The translations under genes were made by a program, and so were the position numbers. Below the pieces are notes generated by a model that searched no databases, was not told where the DNA came from, and saw nothing but the letters and a program-made list of their open reading frames with translations. Positions 21,651-23,481 of a stretch of 23,481 nt of DNA are shown here, piece by piece. How positions within the stretch are numbered: position 1 is the stretch's first letter; each line of letters begins with the position of its first letter. Source of the DNA: Microcaldota archaeon (GTDB taxonomy: Archaea > Micrarchaeota > Micrarchaeia > Micrarchaeales > Micrarchaeaceae); assembly GCA_021800135.1 (NCBI GenBank), contig JAJYZH010000002.1:1-23481 (forward strand). The letters are read 5' to 3'.

Positions 21651-22106
21651 TTATATCTTATGCTTAGACGAGGGGGTAGAATCTAGGAAGCGGTTCAGTG
21701 CGGCGTCAACCCTCCTTATCCCTGCCGTCTCCCTGGGCACATTGCTTATCCTTAGGTTCGGGATTCTCGCGATAAGTTCGCGTACCCTTGAATGCAGCTT
21801 ACCGAGGTCGCCTGACCTGACTTTGTACGCGCCGTTTATTTGATTTACCACTAACGCGCTGTCAGAAAACAATTCGATTCTCTCTTTTTTGAGGTCAACG
21901 CTCTTTATGCACCACTCCAACGCTTTTATTACCGCGGCGTACTCGGCGTAATTATTCGTCTTTTTACCATTGTAGATTATTCCCTTGAATAGCATCTTGC
22001 CTCCTTTATCAGCTTCGAATCCGGATGCACTCTCCCCAGGGTTCCCGCGCGCTGCCCCGTCAGTATATATGGTAACAACTCCTAGACCGTGTGATTCCAC
22101 TTCCAA
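21651..22106 (-). CDS. Ribonuclease HI-like protein
   Basis: This 151-residue RNase H fold protein has the four acidic residues in place: Asp16 in YTDGAARGNPG, Glu55 in NNYAEYAAVI, Asp82 in FSDSALVVNQI and Asp134 in RRVDAALNRF. It would cleave RNA in RNA-DNA hybrids. The start is TTG 22106, preceded by GGGAG; GTG 22100 is the alternative, and no ATG lies near. A TATA-like run at 22138-22148 is shared with tRNA-Lys on the other strand. The short C-terminal tail is Ser/Lys rich. Confidence 0.9.
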   Translation of the reverse strand: MEVESHGLGVVTIYTDGAARGNPGESASGFEADKGGKMLFKGIIYNGKKTNNYAEYAAVIKALEWCIKSVDLKKERIELFSDSALVVNQINGAYKVRSGDLGKLHSRVRELIARIPNLRISNVPRETAGIRRVDAALNRFLDSTPSSKHKI

Positions 22107-22137
22107 TGCAACACTCCCTAATCCTTCATCATCAAAA

Positions 22138-22148
22138 AATATATAAAT
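22138..22148. promoter_or_regulatory. Shared two-way TATA element between the RNase HI gene and tRNA-Lys
   Basis: AATATATAAAT reads as a TATA box on both strands. It is ~30 bp from tRNA-Lys on the plus side and ~37 bp from the RNase HI TTG on the minus side. Confidence 0.45.
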
Positions 22149-22171
22149 GATTCAAAAGAAAGGGTAAGCAC

Positions 22172-22275
22172 GGGCCCGTAACTCAGCATGGCCAGAGTGG
22201 TGGGCTTTTAACCCATCAGTCGTGGGTTCAAAACATCTTCGCTTATGCGCAGATGTGGAACTCCCACCGGGCCCG
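22172..22275 (+). tRNA. tRNA-Lys (TTT) with a 29-nt intron in the T-loop
   Basis: The acceptor is GGGCCCG/CGGGCCC with G73, the D-stem ACTC/GAGT, the anticodon stem GTGGG/CCCAT (one G-U) and the anticodon loop CTTTTAA (anticodon TTT). The T-stem is GTGGG (22222-22226) and CCCAC (22263-22267), but 36 nt lie between its arms in place of 7. Removing 22233-22261 leaves the standard loop TTCAAAT. No CCA is encoded. Confidence 0.93.
22233..22261 (+). other. T-loop intron of tRNA-Lys (between positions 59 and 60)
   Basis: The splice sites form a canonical bulge-helix-bulge: T-stem GTGGG/CCCAC; central 4-bp helix TTCA (22227-22230) with TGGA (22256-22259, one U-G); bulges AAA (22231-22233) and ACT (22260-22262); intron helix CATCT/AGATG. 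Cutting each bulge between its second and third base removes 29 nt. Confidence 0.85.
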
Positions 22276-22398
22276 TCAGAAAGTTTCTCCCTGCCGAATG
22301 CGAAGGGGTTAAATACTTTTCTGCTTAAAGTATCAGATACACTGGTATTTGCTACTCATTGCCAGGGTGGCGGAAACTGGTAACGCGTACGCCTGGAA

Positions 22399-22411
22399 TT
22401 AAAGACCTGGC
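22399..22411 (+). other. 13-nt anticodon-loop intron of tRNA-Ser (37/38)
   Basis: Removing TTAAAGACCTGGC leaves the loop CTGGAAA. The splice motif is relaxed: CTGG (22393-22396) pairs with CCTG (22406-22409) at three of four positions, with bulges AAT and GCA, and there is no intron helix because the intron is so short. The position is the common archaeal one. Confidence 0.7.
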
Positions 22412-22445
22412 AGCGTATGGCTCTTACGAGCCGTCTGGGTTCAAA

Positions 22446-22469
22446 ATAAACCCAAAAGGTTTATGAATA
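22446..22469 (+). other. 24-nt T-loop intron of tRNA-Ser (between positions 59 and 60)
   Basis: The motif is canonical and perfectly paired: T-stem CTGGG/CCCAG; central helix TTCA (22440-22443) with TGAA (22464-22467); bulges AAA (22444-22446) and TAT (22468-22470); intron helix TAAACC/GGTTTA. Symmetric cuts give the mature loop TTCAAAT, the same as in tRNA-Lys. Confidence 0.88.
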
Positions 22470-22493
22470 TCCCAGCCCTGGCGTGGTGCTTAT

Positions 22494-23033
22494 ATGGCCA
22501 ATCCAAATTCGCAAGGCAGGAAGGACGAAGGGGCAGCGACAAGCATAGTCAGAATAGCAGGAAAGGACGTTGATGGAAAGTTAAGCCTGCAGAGGGCGCT
22601 TGAGAGCGTAAAGGGCCTAGGCCACAACATGTCGCACGCGCTTTCCCAGGAGATAGAGACAAAGCTAGGGATAGCGAGAAATGCCAGTGTGGGATCCCTC
22701 GGGGAAGAGGCGCTGGCAAAGATAGAAAAGGCCATTAAGGATCCAGCCGCACTTGGCATACCCTCATTCATGCTTAATAGGAGGAAGGATTTTGAGACAG
22801 GAAAAGATTTGCACATTGTCGGAAGCGACCTTATATTCGCAACAAGGCAGGATGTTAGCAGGGAAGTGTCGCTGCGTTCATGGAAGGGATACAGGCACCA
22901 GTACGGGCAGAAGGTGCGCGGACAGCACACGAGGTCCACTGGAAGGAAGGGTGAAACTGTGGGCGTCACGAAGAAGGCCATAGTGGCGCAGCAGAAAGCA
23001 GCCATGGCCGGAGGAGCCAAGGATAAGAAATGA
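22494..23033 (+). CDS. rpsM: Ribosomal protein uS13 (S13)
   Basis: The 179-residue small-subunit protein has the archaeal/eukaryotic form: VRIAGKDVDGKLSLQRALESVKGLG, later GIPSFMLNRRKDFETGKD, and the C-terminal SWKGYRHQYGQKVRGQHTRSTGR that contacts the subunit interface. An N-terminal extension of ~16 polar residues and a Lys/Ala-rich tail make it longer than usual (~150). The ATG at 22494 follows GGTG at 22485-22488. It begins only 10 bp after tRNA-Ser, so it is either co-transcribed with the tRNA or has a promoter inside it. It leads into rps4, the conserved archaeal order. Confidence 0.96.
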   Translation: MANPNSQGRKDEGAATSIVRIAGKDVDGKLSLQRALESVKGLGHNMSHALSQEIETKLGIARNASVGSLGEEALAKIEKAIKDPAALGIPSFMLNRRKDFETGKDLHIVGSDLIFATRQDVSREVSLRSWKGYRHQYGQKVRGQHTRSTGRKGETVGVTKKAIVAQQKAAMAGGAKDKK

Positions 23034-23041
23034 GTGATTAA

Positions 23042-23481
23042 TTGGGAGCCCCTAGATTAAACAGGAGGAAGCATGAGAGGCCGGGCAACATGTGGGATTC
23101 GCAGAGAATTGCGTCGGACAATGCCCTGATGAACGAATACGGCCTCAGGAGCATGAAGGAGATATGGAAGGTCCAGACAGAAGTAAGCAAGCTCAGGAAG
23201 AACGTAAGGTCGCTACTTTCCGCAAAGCAGAGCGGGGTCGAGAGCGATATAATAAGCAGGCTTATTAAAACGGGGGTGGTGCAGTCTGGGTCAGGCATAG
23301 ACGCGCTGTTAGACCTGAACGAAAGGAAACTCCTCGACAGGAGGCTCGAATCGATAGTGTTTAGGAAGGGGCTTGCCAAGTCAATGCTGCAAGCGAGGCA
23401 GCTCATCACACATGGTTTCATATCTGTTAATGGTAAGAGGGTTAGGGTTCCAGGGTACATAGTGAAAGTCGACGAGGAAAT
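23042..23481 (+). CDS. rpsD: Ribosomal protein uS4 (S4), 3' partial
   Basis: The first ~146 residues are present and the gene runs past the window end. The N terminus GAPRLNRRKHERPGNMWD matches archaeal S4. The RNA-binding S4 domain is seen at RRLESIVFRKGLAKSMLQAR and GFISVNGKRVRVPGYIV. The start is TTG 23042: it gives the family N terminus, no ATG is available until codon 17, and GAGTGATT just upstream acts as ribosome site and overlaps the end of rpsM. S4 nucleates small-subunit assembly. The S13-S4 order is standard in archaea, usually followed by S11 and an RNA polymerase subunit gene. Confidence 0.94.
   Translation, partial: MGAPRLNRRKHERPGNMWDSQRIASDNALMNEYGLRSMKEIWKVQTEVSKLRKNVRSLLSAKQSGVESDIISRLIKTGVVQSGSGIDALLDLNERKLLDRRLESIVFRKGLAKSMLQARQLITHGFISVNGKRVRVPGYIVKVDEE

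Larger units (their letters stand above)
22361..22483 (+). tRNA. tRNA-Ser (GGA) with two introns
   Basis: The acceptor is GCCAGGG/CCCTGGC with G73. The D-stem is GCG/CGC and the anticodon stem TACGC/GCGTA. A long variable arm, GGCTC-TTAC-GAGCC, marks a type II tRNA, and G73 with anticodon GGA fits Ser rather than Leu. The anticodon loop has 20 nt and the T-loop 31 nt in place of 7 each, explained by introns of 13 and 24 nt. The tRNA ends 10 bp before the rps13 ATG. Confidence 0.9.

Noticed and set aside
22330..22340. Perfect palindrome GTATCAGATAC upstream of tRNA-Ser as an operator
   Set aside because: It occurs once, is short, and lies near the predicted tRNA promoter in AT-rich DNA, so chance is a sufficient explanation.
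22390..22412. tRNA at 22361 read as tRNA-Leu with an anticodon further along the loop
   Set aside because: Shifting the stem breaks the TACGC/GCGTA pairing; G73 and GGA at positions 34-36 fit Ser.
1..23481. A cluster of defence genes or a CRISPR array
   Set aside because: No array of direct repeats, cas gene, toxin-antitoxin pair or restriction system was seen on either strand.

Overview
The window is a compact piece of an archaeal chromosome. The evidence is archaeal-type translation genes (aIF5B, uS13, uS4), archaeal S-adenosylmethionine synthetase, TATA boxes about 25 bp upstream of starts, tRNA introns with bulge-helix-bulge (BHB) splice motifs, and class III (QxSxE) pilin signal peptides. 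The tight packing, many small surface proteins and unusual tRNA introns suggest a DPANN lineage such as Micrarchaeota (ARMAN-like). That placement is an inference and was not tested by phylogeny.

Layout. (1) 1-5700 is housekeeping: the 3' end of truD, archaeal metK, aIF5B divergent from ndk across one TATA element, a MIP18/DUF59 Fe-S assembly protein, a zinc-ribbon/helical-repeat protein and a small four-helix membrane protein. (2) 5700-9110 holds a frameshifted gene remnant beside tRNA-Thr(CGT), then a 979-residue anchored surface protein built of four parallel-beta-helix-like modules. (3) 9140-10492 is a solo TnpB element with hairpin ends, inserted directly upstream of the DNA ligase promoter. 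(4) 10534-12679 carries the ligase and a small DNA-binding-like protein.

(5) 12839-19070 is a dense type IV pilus operon: one secretion ATPase, two split T2SSF platform proteins, and seven consecutive pilin-like or one-helix secreted proteins, several with QxSxE signals. The genes overlap or sit within about 15 bp of each other. Three copies of a near-palindrome, consensus TTTACTTAAGTAAA, lie between this operon and the divergent regulator-like gene and look like operators. No prepilin peptidase is in the window. (6) 19095-20017 has tRNA-His and another anchored surface protein. (7) 20036-22106 has a TPR-AAA ATPase resembling the Vps4/katanin group and an RNase HI.

(8) 22172-23481 has tRNA-Lys(TTT) and tRNA-Ser(GGA). 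Both carry an intron inside the T-loop at the same place (59/60), each with a well-formed BHB, and both splice in silico to the loop TTCAAAT. tRNA-Ser has a second, 13-nt intron at 37/38. Ten bases later rps13 begins, followed by rps4, which runs off the window. The most unusual items are the paired T-loop introns, the multi-pilin operon with its putative operators, the four-module surface protein and the TPR-AAA ATPase.
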